Positions 12,060 to 23,440 of a stretch of DNA of 64,000 nt are shown here, in pieces. The stretch spans positions 409,001 to 473,000 of the forward strand of contig CALYLW010000428.1 in the NCBI GenBank assembly GCA_944989445.1, read 5' to 3'. The DNA is from Ampullaceana balthica. Lineage: Eukaryota; Mollusca; Gastropoda; Lymnaeidae. Position 1 is the first letter of the stretch; each line of letters opens with the position of its first letter. The translations under genes were made by a program, and so were the position numbers. The notes under the pieces were generated by a model, which was not told where the DNA came from, ran no database searches, and saw only the letters and a program-made list of their open reading frames with translations.

Positions 12060-14019
12060 TTGGTCTGTTTTGGTATTTTTGATCGCCTCCAGAAATTATG
12101 AAAAAGGAAATTGATTCGAATGTTTTGCTCAATGAAAGGTCTCTGAAAAGCTTGTTTTGTTTAGCCTTTTGCGTGTTCATGATTACACAAAATTGTTTGC
12201 GTTGCACGGCATCTGATTCAAAATTAACCCTCAGCTGTATAAAGGCATTCTTATTCGGAATTCTGTAGTATATTCACAAATTTAGCAGAGTTAAATATCT
12301 TGTTATCTGCCCGGTGTCCAGTGTACTTACTCCCTTTGTGAAAATACCAGAAACCACAGCAAAGAACATGATGCTAACTGGTTCTGAAAAAAGTAAACGT
12401 ATACATTTTATGCTTTATTTACGACTGCAAAGATTCTTCAATTTATTACGACACTGTGTATAATTCTAGACTGCAAGTGCAATGGAAAACGAGGAATATT
12501 TTAATTTTTTTATTTTTTTTAAATTTCTCTCCAAATTAAAAACTAAAGCGCTTTTTAAACGACTGGCTATCAAAGTAATCCACTTATAGTATCCATTTTA
12601 TTTTACACTTACACTGCATTAATACCATTACAACTTTACTCATTAAATTTTTGATCAATCCATCATTTCTTATCCCGGAACACTTATTCATACATTTTAA
12701 AGAGAATGAACGAGATGATGTTTGAAATCACATTGTTTTACTTGTCTCCATGGGAAATTCCCACTGGTGTTTCATCTCATTTTTGTTGTGCAAATCTACA
12801 GAACACGTTCTTCCTCGATGAAGTCTGGAAAATCTTAATGTTGACATCATATCCGTACTTTCCCCAAAGAAGTCTGTATGCTGGAAAAAAATCAAACATC
12901 TTTTCCTTCTTAGAAAAAGAAAAACGTAAGTAATTTCAAGAAATGCGTAAAAGCAATAAAAGAAACACAACAGACTTAACAAATTAAACCAACATGGTTT
13001 AATAATAATATTTTATTTTTTTACTAGCTACTTGTTATGATATTATTTGATAGAAGTTCATCAAATTGAACTATTCCTCCTTAAGAGTCTTTGTGACCTA
13101 TTAAGGCTAAGGAGATTAGGTTGTGCTATTAATTTTCTGTGTACTGATAGCTATTTTTAAAGTCTATTAAAGCATTCAATTGTCACGGTGTTTAAAAAGA
13201 AATTAAGCGATTTAACGATATAACTTTCTTAAAATTTTTATTATTCTTTGGTTATTATGATATTGAATTCATCTCTTGTGTCTAAGTTGGATCGTGCTTA
13301 TAACAAAAAACAAAAAAAAGGGGGGGGGGTAAAAGCAAAGAGAGCGGTGCGCTCCATATTTATATGGTATTTTTGGCTGTTAATTTATTTTTTTTTCTAT
13401 TTTAATTTTAAAAAATAGACAACTAAACCTAACCCAGACCCTAAAATCTAAAACTACAAACTTAATTAGGCCCTACATTTATGGATAAAATAATTGCACT
13501 TAATTCCCTTTTCAAGTGTAAAAATTCAACATTTCATTCCCGGAAGTACGCCTCGCTCTGTCTTAACAATGAACAATAATAGCACCGTACTCTTTGCTTT
13601 AGCCCAAATTTTTTTTACAAATACATATTTTAGAACATGAAATCTATTTAAATAATGTATCTTTTGCTGGAGATATATTTTTATGTTAAGCTAACTTGGC
13701 TATTAAGAAGTAAGCATGAATATAATTGACTAGTAGTTATAAATATCAATCTAAAAAGAACGGCCAAAACGTGAACAATCGAATTATTTTAAATTTTAAG
13801 TTACGAGAGCTCTGTCTAATTTATTAATTTCTAAAACATGTTATATTATATCACCCTGATTCAATTCAATCAATATCCTTCATGAAGTAGATTGAAACTA
13901 ATCAGATCACATATGAATCTAGATCATAACTAGCAATAACACACGCACCCGCAATCTTGTTTATATGTATGTACAATGCTAATATTCTTATTTTTTGTTA
14001 ATTTATTTACTCACCCTAT
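12060..14019. other. AT-rich intergenic region, no gene seen
   Basis: Low-complexity A/T runs dominate, with a G-homopolymer near 13320. Short ORFs around 12706-12982 overlap on both strands and have no coding signature. Confidence 0.5.
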
Positions 14020-14339
14020 TACCGTTTATTCCGGCGTATAAGACGACCCTATACTCTTCAAGTTAAATTGATGGCATTAAGCTATGTTCGCCTTATATGT
14101 CCACCCCTCTTCAAACAGTCTTTAAGTTAAAAACTTTCTTCACATTTCTGTCTTCTTGCCGGTGGAGACATGAAGCAGTTTGTATACTGTACTGTTTTGC
14201 ACTTTATTAGTACTGGTGCTGTATACTGTATAAACAGGTACAAATAAGATATGACGATACACGTCGTATAAGACGACCACGGACTTTTAAAATACTTTTA
14301 GGGGTTAAAAAGTCGTCTTATAAACCGGAATATATGGTA
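14020..14339. mobile_element. Tc1/mariner-like MITE with TA flanks
   Basis: The left end reads TACCGTTTATTCCGGCGTAT followed by AAGACGAC. The right end reads GTCGTCTTATAAACCGGAAT followed by ATATGGTA. The two are inverted repeats of ~28 bp with a few mismatches, bounded by TA. The interior (~260 bp) has no ORF. It lies about 290 bp upstream of the TATA box of the 2117-aa ORF. Confidence 0.75.
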
Positions 14340-14626
14340 TATAAAAGTAAGGAAGTACCGCTTTTTTTTTCTCCACTTGCAAAACTCTTTCTATATTTAA
14401 CGAGCGTGCATTAATCTATTAATAATTTTAATTTCATTTTTTCCCTTAGGCTCATTGAGAACGATATTAACTTAAATCTTAATAGATCTGAAATTATTCA
14501 ACGACCGACACTTATTTGACTCATCCGTAAATCGTCAAATTTTCAACAACACGATTAGAGCAGCCCCCAGAGTGGGGGGGAGCACACGTCCATCAGCTGA
14601 AGAACGCACTGTGCATACGTCATCTC

Positions 14627-14633
14627 TATAAAA
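14627..14633 (+). promoter_or_regulatory. TATA box upstream of the 2117-aa ORF
   Basis: TATAAAA lies about 360 nt before the start codon. A start of transcription is expected about 25-30 nt downstream, near 14657-14662 (TTTACCAGTC). Because the ORF is intronless and this spacing is canonical, I take it as the core promoter. Confidence 0.6.
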
Positions 14634-14659
14634 CAGGTCGAGGTCCAGCGTGTCTTTTA

Positions 14660-14988
14660 CCAGTCTGGGCGATGCGTTAAATCAAACGTACAGATTTCTC
14701 TGTGATAGATAAACATAAACACAGAAGAATATTTGAATGCAATGTCGAAAATTCACACGCTGTCCTCCTTAAAGCGATAACTCCATATGGATTTAAAATA
14801 ATCGACTCGCATAGAATTTTTAAAAAAAAATGTTCTCCTCGTCTCATCAAGGCACAAGCGTCAACCCATCGAATACGCTTTAACAAAATATCTCCACATA
14901 CTCCAAAAAAAAACAACACACGTTTCAGGACCGGGTCAAACGCATTCTTTTGCAAAGTCATCACCAGCAGAAGCCACCCCCCCCAACG
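14660..14988 (+). promoter_or_regulatory. 5' leader with several short upstream ORFs
   Basis: Between the inferred transcription start and the ATG at 14989 there are at least five ATGs, each closed by a stop before the main start. The first is the minimal ATG-CGT-TAA at 14672-14680. Others lie near 14737, 14742, 14787 and 14829. If the leader is as inferred, the main ORF would be reached only by leaky scanning or reinitiation. Confidence 0.5.
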
Positions 14989-17900
14989 ATGGCTTTTTGT
15001 CGAAGGATCCCTCTAAAGGAGCGGAAAAACGTGTCCCGCTGCGAGAGGCCCACGAAAATAAGAGACGACGAGTCCGAAACGATGACGTCGATAGATTCCT
15101 TCATATTCTCGAGCCCACCAGATGGCGCCGACTCCAACCAAAGAGACCACCACAGAGACGAACGCTACATCACGCTCGACCACGCCAGCGTTGTCCCGCC
15201 GCCGTTTGACAGGTCGCTGATCGCCAAGCACGAGGACGATGACCAGGACGGCTCCATGCCGAGGATATCGCCCTACCGGAAGAAGACGCCGACCAAAAGG
15301 TCGACCGCGAAATCCCCGAAGAGGAAGCGCATGCGCTGCATCAACGTCCCCAGGGTCGGCATCTCGTTTGACACGGAGAAGACGTCCCGCCTCAAGACGG
15401 AGTTTATGGAGCGGCTGCAGAACGAGAAAAAGGCGAGGCTCGGGAAAAACTACCAACCCGGGGGTGCGGAGGTCGCCAAAGTGGCCCCTAAGCCCGAGAG
15501 ACAAGTTCCCTCGACGGCGCAGAGGGCCAGGGCTCGGGAAAAAAACAGTCAGTTCTTCTTGCTGCACTCGTCCACCGTCGACGGCCGCAAAACCGCGGAG
15601 AAGAACCAGGACGTTGTGGCGAACGACAGCAAGGACGTGATCTCCTGCAACTCGTTCGTCACCACCAACCCGACGGCCGCGGCCTCAATGAGTGCTCAGC
15701 TCTGGACGGTGATCTGCAACAGCAAGAGCGTCTCCATGCGCCAGCTTCCCATCAGCAAGGCGAGGTCGTCTAGCAAAGGGATCTTCTACAGGGGGCGGAG
15801 AGCGAAGTACAACTCCAGCCCAAAGGAGGAGCTGGAATCCCCGCACGAGCTGAACAAGCGATACAAGGACAGCCCAGAGATAGTCAACGCCGTGAACGAC
15901 TGGATCCTGAACTACGACTCACGCTGCGACGAGTCGACGGATGCGCTTGATGTCGCAGCCGAGCCGCAGAGCCTGACGCATTCCGCTGCTGCGTACTATT
16001 CATCGCTGAGGCTGCCGTCGGAGAGGCAGCAGGAGATAAGAAATAGCCACCCGGCTTACAGCTACGGCCTCGAGACCCACCGATCGTACATGACGGGAGA
16101 TACGCTTGGCGGCGGCGTGGCGAGCGGTAGGGAGCTGAAGCAGCTTTTGGCGGCCAGGGAGAATCATCACTACGCCCGCAGCGTAGTCGGAGCTCCGGAA
16201 AGGCATTTGCCCAACACGAAACACGGGAACCAGAGGAAGAGGGCGAGTCACGGTTACAACAAGTCCGGGAGGAGGCGGTCTTCCAACAGCATGGGCTCCG
16301 GTAAAACAGGCGAGCTTCGAACAAAGGCGGTGTACGGCAAGGGGGCCGAGAGCGAGAGGAGCAATAACCGCTGCGAGAGCGTCGAGAGCAGCACCTGTGA
16401 TGACGACGCGGCGAAGATAACGAAAACGCTCGAGCCGCACGACAGCAGGCAGGAGGTCGTCGTCTGGCGTCCATTCCAGCACAAGGAAATGACCGCCGTG
16501 TGCGAGGAGGCCGCTATAGGCGAGGTGGTCTGCGCATCGACTAACATGACTGTGAACAACAACAACCAAAATGAAGGCAAAAGTTCCAATGACGTCTCGG
16601 CGGTGATGTCGACTGCATCTGTCAGCCCCAGAACCCGATTCGGGGACACCTGCACCAAGGAAGGGGCAACCAGGAAACAGTCGGGGCTGCACTCTGGTGG
16701 GCAGCGGTCGTTCACCAGACAAGCTAGCGCACATAGCGCCCACGATGGGAACTCCACCCCAGTTTCACGCGTGCGCGACAACAGTCAGACACAGAAAAAA
16801 ATATATCGGTGCCAGCTGAGGCGCCAAGTTTCCGAGCCTAAAACACGAGCTAATGTTAGAGAAATTGGACATTCACTAGAGGCTATTTTGCCCTCAGTAT
16901 CAGAGATGACAAAGTCTTCAAGCGCGAGCCCTGTTAATTTCGATCTCCATAATTCCACCGCGTCTGGTGCTAAGCAACCGAGCTATCATCCCAACGATGA
17001 CCCCGCTAGCCCCCCGGAAGTGAAGAAAACGCGCATCAAGAAACTTGTACGTACACTGCCTAGACAAACGCCACGCCCGCGTCAAAAGAACATCACGAAA
17101 GCCCATTCGGCCACAAGTGTCAGGAACAAAGCAAGCCCGCCAGCCCCGAAAAACGAGAGGTCCCCGAACGGCCAGGAATCGAGAAAAAGCCTGTTTAGTG
17201 TTTCTAGTGCCGGGATAAGTTCACGGCCAGAGGACGGGAAGCTTAGTTCACCGGACAAATCTGATCAGCCAGATTTGTCTGCCCCCTCTACAGTAAACAC
17301 CACGCCAACACGTACTTGCGATCATCAAGTCAATGAAACGTTCACAATATCGCCCAAGCTTAACCACCGGATTCGAAAAAAAAGAATTCATTTAAAGAGG
17401 CTCAAAGGGGATTTGCTGGGGGCGGGGGCATCCAAAAGACCAGCAGGAAATGTGTCGGAATCATCCAGCAGGCCCACGGGAGAAGAGTCGCTGACGCCCG
17501 AGAAGCCAGCGAGAGACGTTGTGCATACAGACTCCGAAACCAAAGATTACGAACCGAGATCGACAACATCCTGCAACACAAGCAATATCTTCAGCGTTAT
17601 CCATGAGATTGTTGGCAATAGAAAAATTCAAAAAATAGTTCCGCCGCCGATCGTAACAAACGTAGCCGCCGAGCCGTGGCCCACGTCACCGAAGATAAAA
17701 CAAGAAAAGGAGAAAAAAGTTATCACCCCGCCGGCATCCGTTGTAAAAAAACGTAAGCCGTTGAGACTTTACAAGCGGTACCGGATAACCCCTAAGAAAT
17801 CCAGCTCTGTGGCCACATCGAAGCTGAGTAAAGATACCGCGCCTGAGCGCAAGGTCTCCACCTCTTCTCGAATGTCACACCGACATCGACGGTCGCTGAA

Positions 17901-20900
17901 CCCGACCAAAAAACTGAAGAGAGCCTCGGCCCTGGAGTTGAAATGTCCAGTCCGGATTGAACAGCTTTCCCACCGGCCCGCTCGCAGCCAGAACGGAAAC
18001 AAAATAGCGAGCCAGCCCGCCAAGAAGAACGTGAAAGCCTTGAGCACGGCAAACTCCCCCGCCGCGTTCTCGGACAAGGGCGTCCAGGTCAAGAGGTACA
18101 GCAGCGACGAAAGCAAGGCCGAGACGCAGTCGGTTGACCTGTACGGTAGCGGCCTCCTCAACTCGGAGCAGATCAAATCCACCGTCCACAAGAGGCTCTA
18201 CAGCGTCCGAACGAATTCCCACGAGTCGGTCAGAAGCGAGGCCGTTCCGAAGCACCACGACGACTTTCAGAGGTTCATCGCCATGACGAGGCACGCGCAG
18301 AGCGACAACAGTTTGGAGAGGCTTTCAGATGACAGCAGTCCCCAAAGCCACGGCGAGGTGTTGGACAAAACGGGCTCCTCCGTTGACGCCCCCGACCGGC
18401 ATTTGCCTCGAAAATTTTCAAACAACGAGTTGGACTTTTCCGGCGTTCAAAAGGCGGACGTCATTAACACCTTACTCTCAAATGGCGAGGCGGATCCTTA
18501 TGATGCGGGTGGCGGCGCGGCGATGGGTAAAATGGAACATAGGCACCGACACGGCGTAAGGACGTCACTGAAAATGCCACAGGAAAACAGAGTCGAGGGG
18601 AAAGAAAACATTTACCTTAAGATGCTTTTCAGCGGTGATAAAATCGCCTCGGCGCCGAACCAAGCATCTATGTCTTCCGAAAACAAATCCGACCTTTCTT
18701 CTTCGGTGGACCCGTTAATTTACGAGTCGTCTCGCGACCAACGGAGACTCAGCAGCCCTCGAACCTCGGTGCCTTACGAGAGGGAGGAGTTGAAACTCTC
18801 GATACCAGATGCATTCCTGCCCTACATCCGCAGAGCGCGAGAGTACTACGTCATATCGCAGACGCTGCTGCACCCCCAGTACAAGCACGTGATGCGCGAT
18901 CGTGTACCGAAGAGTAAAGAGGGCTCTGCTCCAACGTCCGTGTCGAACTTCAGTGAGGGGAAGCCAATCTCCACAGCCGATGGCTCTCGGAAGGGCCCCG
19001 GTTCTAAAGAGACTATCGATTTGGACGCACTGTGGCCGCAATCGAAAGCTCGAAAAAAATTATCTAAGGACTCAAGCCCGAAAAAGAAACACCGAGTCGC
19101 CCAGGAGAAAACAACGAAACAGCTAACAGCCAACTCAAGGTCATCACCCGCAGTCGATAGGCATGCAAGCTCATCCCCCAAAGTGAAAGCGAAAGTTAAA
19201 CCACCCGCATCGATACCAAAAGTATCGTCGGAGAAAACGGTGTACAAGCCCAGCATCTCAAGGCTGGCAGCGCCTAGACAAGTTTCAAAACCCTATTTAC
19301 CTTTGCGGCCAAAGAAGCGAGCGGAAAGCGCGGTCAGTGGGGCATTGATGAAAAATCGCACGGAGACTTCGGAGAAACGCTTCGTTTCCAAAGACCAGCC
19401 CGTTCGCGCCGCAAATCCCGCTGGGACTCTCGTTTTACCCAAGTTGGAAAAGTTCGCCTCGCCCGGAAGCGAGAAAAGAACGCCCCCTAGAAAGTCTCGC
19501 ATCAACAAGGCAAGCCCTGCGTCCGGGGGAAAGAAGGAAGGGCCATCGAAGCAGCTGCCACCATTGAAAGTGAAGGTCGCGGCACCGAAAGAGAGCAGCG
19601 TCTCGACGAACGGGTCTGAACAAACAGTGACGACCTCTTCCAGCGATGACAAGTACAAGGAGCCCCCCTCCGAGGCGGCCCTTAGGCAGACGCTGGCCTA
19701 CTTGAACTACGTGAAAACCGGCACAAGGCTGAAGTTTCCCGAGAATGAGATTCAGATGATAAAATACCTATCAACGTCCGAGCCGACCTTGCTGCCGGTG
19801 GGGACTCCGTCGAAGCTGAGGCAAACCAGGAAGACGATGGCCCACAACAGGAGATCCACGGCACCGCTGTGGAGCGAGAGAGGGAATCCCGCCAAGCTGA
19901 GGAAACTGGAGGCGGGGAGCAAGGGCACAACGAATTGGACGGCGTCCACTTCAACCAACCAGAAAGTGAAATCGCAGGCCTCGTCTTCGAAGCAGAAGAA
20001 AAGGCGAATAAAGAAACTTGGCAAGAATAAACTGCTGACCAACTGCACTAATAATAAATACATGAAGTCCGAATCGAGCTCCAGCCAGCGGTCAAAGTTA
20101 AAATCCAAACCACGGGCGTCGTCCAGTGCAAGTCCATCCTACGGCTCGGGAATATGGCAGCAGCCTTCGAATCTGCGTGAGAATCTGCTCCTGTTGTCGG
20201 CCCTGAATCGGTGCAGAAATAACAGCGACCGAGCAAGCGACGGGGTCAAAGACTTCGCGACGCTCTACGATCTTCAATCCGAACTGAGCGGCCGGAACGT
20301 TTATATTCCTAAAGTGCTTCAGAACATCCTTGCGGAAAGGGAGAAATCCCAGAAATGCAGTCGGTTGCTGGGAAAGAAGAAAAAAACGCGAGCAGTCCCC
20401 GCTAAATTTGGCAATGCGAAGCGCCATAGAAAAGTGAACTCCCTTCACTCAAAACGCGCGCCCAGAAAGCCCAGCACCAAATCAGGAATCAGTTTGCAAC
20501 AAGTTTCCCTCACAACGCGGAAGCCGGTCACAAGTCAAACCATCACAAATATGATCAAGAAGACGTTCACCGGCAAGGATATGATCGGGAAGTCGATCCA
20601 AGGGCTGGTATCCGACCTGAAGTCGATCAGCGAAACTCTCAAGGCCTCGCCGGCTCGACTGTTCGGTGACGGCCGCCCCGTTTTTGCGCGAAGACCAGTC
20701 GGCCCACTGAGTGAAAAGGTGCTCGAGCGCAACAGTACGCGCGTTGACTCGTCGGATTCAACCCTTAATTCCAGCCAAACCACTGGCGGCGACAGTGAAC
20801 TAACATCCGAAGAAAGCGACACCGTGATGAAAGAAGGGATTTCTGAAACTAAGGTAAACGACAACTCTAAAAACTTGATCCTGGATACGGGCGGGATAGT

Positions 20901-21342
20901 CCAGGGCGGCCGAAAGATTTGGAGCGCCGCCTATGATCGGGTGGTTAAGATGCTTAGCGGCGATAAGGGGCCAACCGAGCCAAAGAACAAACCCAAGCCC
21001 AAAAAATTAAAGAAGCGGGATCTAGTCCCGGTGGCAGGTAAGAAGATGTCAATTTCCGAGAAGGTCCCCAAAAGAGCTCTTCCCAAGCCACCCTCGACGC
21101 CATTCGAACCCGCATACCTTCACGTCGCAGGTGACGCGATACTGTCCAAGTTGAATCTCGCGGCGGATCCCAAGAGTTGTGCCCTCCTCAAGCTGGGAAC
21201 AGAGCTGCGCTGTGCTGATGGTGTGCCGCTCAGCAAGCCGTTGGAGAAGACCAACAGGTCATACTCAAACAAACGCAGGGTCGTCAAGACCTCCAAAGAG
21301 AAAAAATCTCCCAAAATCCCCGTGTCCCGCTTTCACATGTAG
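14989..21342 (+). CDS. Unidentified giant intronless disordered protein, 2117 aa
   Basis: I do not recognise the family. The frame is open for 6.35 kb without introns. I chose the ATG at 14989 because it has A at -3 and G at +4; the frame extends 39 nt further 5' only from a TTG. The DNA is GC-rich compared with both flanks and the ORF has a TATA box upstream and AATAAA downstream. The protein is rich in Lys, Ser, Arg and Pro with many basic clusters (for example SPKRKRMR, KKRRIKKLGKNK), suggesting a nuclear, DNA- or chromatin-associated or cytoskeleton-binding role; this is inference only. Ordered-looking islands include LSIPDAFLPYIRRAREYYVI (residues ~1270-1290), ALRQTLAYLNYVKTGTRLKF (~1560-1580) and FTGKDMIGKSIQGLVSDLKS (~1858-1877). 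No signal peptide or membrane segment is seen. Alternatives are a lineage-specific gene, a retroposed copy, or one very large exon of a longer gene. Confidence 0.75.
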   Translation: MAFCRRIPLKERKNVSRCERPTKIRDDESETMTSIDSFIFSSPPDGADSNQRDHHRDERYITLDHASVVPPPFDRSLIAKHEDDDQDGSMPRISPYRKKTPTKRSTAKSPKRKRMRCINVPRVGISFDTEKTSRLKTEFMERLQNEKKARLGKNYQPGGAEVAKVAPKPERQVPSTAQRARAREKNSQFFLLHSSTVDGRKTAEKNQDVVANDSKDVISCNSFVTTNPTAAASMSAQLWTVICNSKSVSMRQLPISKARSSSKGIFYRGRRAKYNSSPKEELESPHELNKRYKDSPEIVNAVNDWILNYDSRCDESTDALDVAAEPQSLTHSAAAYYSSLRLPSERQQEIRNSHPAYSYGLETHRSYMTGDTLGGGVASGRELKQLLAARENHHYARSVVGAPERHLPNTKHGNQRKRASHGYNKSGRRRSSNSMGSGKTGELRTKAVYGKGAESERSNNRCESVESSTCDDDAAKITKTLEPHDSRQEVVVWRPFQHKEMTAVCEEAAIGEVVCASTNMTVNNNNQNEGKSSNDVSAVMSTASVSPRTRFGDTCTKEGATRKQSGLHSGGQRSFTRQASAHSAHDGNSTPVSRVRDNSQTQKKIYRCQLRRQVSEPKTRANVREIGHSLEAILPSVSEMTKSSSASPVNFDLHNSTASGAKQPSYHPNDDPASPPEVKKTRIKKLVRTLPRQTPRPRQKNITKAHSATSVRNKASPPAPKNERSPNGQESRKSLFSVSSAGISSRPEDGKLSSPDKSDQPDLSAPSTVNTTPTRTCDHQVNETFTISPKLNHRIRKKRIHLKRLKGDLLGAGASKRPAGNVSESSSRPTGEESLTPEKPARDVVHTDSETKDYEPRSTTSCNTSNIFSVIHEIVGNRKIQKIVPPPIVTNVAAEPWPTSPKIKQEKEKKVITPPASVVKKRKPLRLYKRYRITPKKSSSVATSKLSKDTAPERKVSTSSRMSHRHRRSLNPTKKLKRASALELKCPVRIEQLSHRPARSQNGNKIASQPAKKNVKALSTANSPAAFSDKGVQVKRYSSDESKAETQSVDLYGSGLLNSEQIKSTVHKRLYSVRTNSHESVRSEAVPKHHDDFQRFIAMTRHAQSDNSLERLSDDSSPQSHGEVLDKTGSSVDAPDRHLPRKFSNNELDFSGVQKADVINTLLSNGEADPYDAGGGAAMGKMEHRHRHGVRTSLKMPQENRVEGKENIYLKMLFSGDKIASAPNQASMSSENKSDLSSSVDPLIYESSRDQRRLSSPRTSVPYEREELKLSIPDAFLPYIRRAREYYVISQTLLHPQYKHVMRDRVPKSKEGSAPTSVSNFSEGKPISTADGSRKGPGSKETIDLDALWPQSKARKKLSKDSSPKKKHRVAQEKTTKQLTANSRSSPAVDRHASSSPKVKAKVKPPASIPKVSSEKTVYKPSISRLAAPRQVSKPYLPLRPKKRAESAVSGALMKNRTETSEKRFVSKDQPVRAANPAGTLVLPKLEKFASPGSEKRTPPRKSRINKASPASGGKKEGPSKQLPPLKVKVAAPKESSVSTNGSEQTVTTSSSDDKYKEPPSEAALRQTLAYLNYVKTGTRLKFPENEIQMIKYLSTSEPTLLPVGTPSKLRQTRKTMAHNRRSTAPLWSERGNPAKLRKLEAGSKGTTNWTASTSTNQKVKSQASSSKQKKRRIKKLGKNKLLTNCTNNKYMKSESSSSQRSKLKSKPRASSSASPSYGSGIWQQPSNLRENLLLLSALNRCRNNSDRASDGVKDFATLYDLQSELSGRNVYIPKVLQNILAEREKSQKCSRLLGKKKKTRAVPAKFGNAKRHRKVNSLHSKRAPRKPSTKSGISLQQVSLTTRKPVTSQTITNMIKKTFTGKDMIGKSIQGLVSDLKSISETLKASPARLFGDGRPVFARRPVGPLSEKVLERNSTRVDSSDSTLNSSQTTGGDSELTSEESDTVMKEGISETKVNDNSKNLILDTGGIVQGGRKIWSAAYDRVVKMLSGDKGPTEPKNKPKPKKLKKRDLVPVAGKKMSISEKVPKRALPKPPSTPFEPAYLHVAGDAILSKLNLAADPKSCALLKLGTELRCADGVPLSKPLEKTNRSYSNKRRVVKTSKEKKSPKIPVSRFHM

Positions 21343-21593
21343 GTCACCGCGACACATGGACACATAAACACACAGACATGTGCACACATCTTCCAATCTA
21401 CAGAGCATCAAACACTAATTCGTATCCGCTAATTTGATTGAAATTACATTGGTGAACGGAAAATTTAATTACGGGAAATTTATTTTTACGAAATTTTGAT
21501 CGAGCGTAAACGTAACGGAAATTGGGATGTATTTAAAATATAATTTAAAGGTTTTTAATGAAAGTTTTGTACTATTTTGTCCAAATGATACTT

Positions 21594-21599
21594 AATAAA
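21594..21599 (+). terminator. Poly(A) signal for the 2117-aa ORF
   Basis: The first AATAAA downstream of the stop, about 250 nt after it, in AT-rich 3' flank. It defines a short 3' UTR if used. Confidence 0.5.
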
Positions 21600-21979
21600 A
21601 ATGTTTTAAAAAGATACAATAAGCCAAAAATTTAATATGTGGGTGATAACGTTAAAAAAATAAAGCATCCACTAAAAAGTAAATAATTTATTTTTTGTGT
21701 GATGCGTAAAGTCACAAAATTTATATGTTAAAAAAGAAGATTATAAATAATATTTTTTTTTGGGTGTGTGTGGGGGGGGGGTAATTAGATACATTATCGT
21801 GAAAAGTAAACTTCCTTCAGTTGAGACTGTAATGACTCAATTTATAACAAAATATGAAAATATCCTTTAGATAAAACTCACAACAGAACAAACACCAACA
21901 TTAATCACGCGACTTATTACTCATTTTAAAAAAAATGTAAAACAAATATCATTGATCGTTTTTTTTTCTCTTTCCGGCG

Positions 21980-22049
21980 ATCAAATTTCTTTCAATCAAA
22001 TTTCTTTCAATCAAATTTCTTTCAATCAAATTTCTTTCAATCAAATTTC
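21980..22049. repeat. 15-bp tandem repeat, about 5 copies
   Basis: Unit TTTCTTTCAATCAAA is repeated almost perfectly. It forms the Phe-Asn-Gln-Ile-Ser repeat in a spurious ORF. Confidence 0.9.
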
Positions 22050-23440
22050 CGTTGATCTTATCCATCGTGTGTGTGAGTCGTTTGACCGTTGTCAAGTAGT
22101 TGTGCTTTTTGCTATCAACATCATCAAACCAGGGCCGTCAACAAAACATCAGTGGGAGCTCAGCAGTTGTAACATTTAAAAAAAAATTATTTTAAAGTAA
22201 TACTCATTGGAAACTTAAGTCACAGTAGGATTCAGGCCTTGCTTGTTATTTTATGGGAGTGGTTTGATTTTTTTTTAAATAGAAAAAAAAATGTTTTTAT
22301 AAATTCACATTTGTGAAAAACATTGAACACTTTTTTTTTAATTTAAAGGTTTGCGCCAATGTCGTTCAACCTTCTTTTTTTTTCTTCCCCTGGGCCGCAT
22401 TTTAAGTCAACGCGTCATCAGAAAATGCCCAACTCAGTAAATCAATTTATATCTGTTCTAGCAAAGATAGATAATTTAATTATATAGTGATTTCATTTCA
22501 CAAAACAAAAATTTCTCAACATTTTACCTGGACATAACCATAAGACTTAGGACAAATTCTTTCAGTCAGCATCAATAAAATTAAGAAGTTCTTTGAAGCC
22601 ATTATCATCTTGATGTTATGTCTGTGTGACGTCATCGACCTTCCAAGCCTTGGCGCATGCCTTTTATAACGCTGTGATCTTTTAGCATGAGTGCATTATG
22701 GGAGGGAAATGCATCGTTTAAAAAAAAAGTTTAATAGGTCCACTTATATTCTCATCGCCGCCTAGGCACTGTCAGTGGATGACGTAAAAAGAAGATTTTA
22801 TGAATGAATTTTAAGTTTGCTTTGCGCCAATCTCTTGATTTAGTTGTGTAATTTTTTAATTCATGATGAAAAAAACTGTAGCAATTTCATAAATGACTTT
22901 TTAAATTGGTTCTCCTTTCCCATTTTTTGCATAATTTTATTTATCAAGGAGAATTAGATCTGCTACATTTTCGCTACCACATAACCTGCTCTTACAATAT
23001 TATTCGTTTTAGTTATTAAAAACATAATCTGTTTCGAGATGATTGATTTTAATCTAGGATTATATATTTGATGGTGGAATTTTTATTTTCTAGTCGCAAC
23101 CTAATTAAAATGTTAGTTTCACGTCTTTATGATTGCACGCTTTCGAACTGTTTTGGGACTTGCGGTTTTTTTATATTTCTTTTCGTTTTGACCTTAAGTT
23201 AGTTTACAATCAGGCCATTAATTTATTTACGGTAAGAGCGACCTGTCTAGACCGTTAGAAATATTATTAATGTAGGAATGTGTGATTGTGATTATACGAA
23301 AGGAGTAGTTGTGATTTGTACCTCTATGACACACACACAAAATGGCGAAAATCTGCTCAGTGGTTCTCGCTCTATGTGTGAAGGGGCTGCTCATATCTCA
23401 TACAACATCACTAAAGTAACAGATGGCCAAAAAAAAACAA
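22050..23440. other. Intergenic, no gene seen
   Basis: AT-rich sequence between the two oppositely oriented, convergent genes (2117-aa ORF and CTSB). No repeat family was recognised. Confidence 0.5.

Noticed and set aside
14950..14988. Upstream extension of the 2117-aa ORF to a TTG
   Set aside because: Eukaryotic initiation at TTG is unlikely and the ATG at 14989 has a strong context.
15013..20864. Many antisense and alternate-frame ORFs of 60-247 aa
   Set aside because: They overlap the 2117-aa frame and arise from its GC-rich, stop-poor sequence; none has independent signals.
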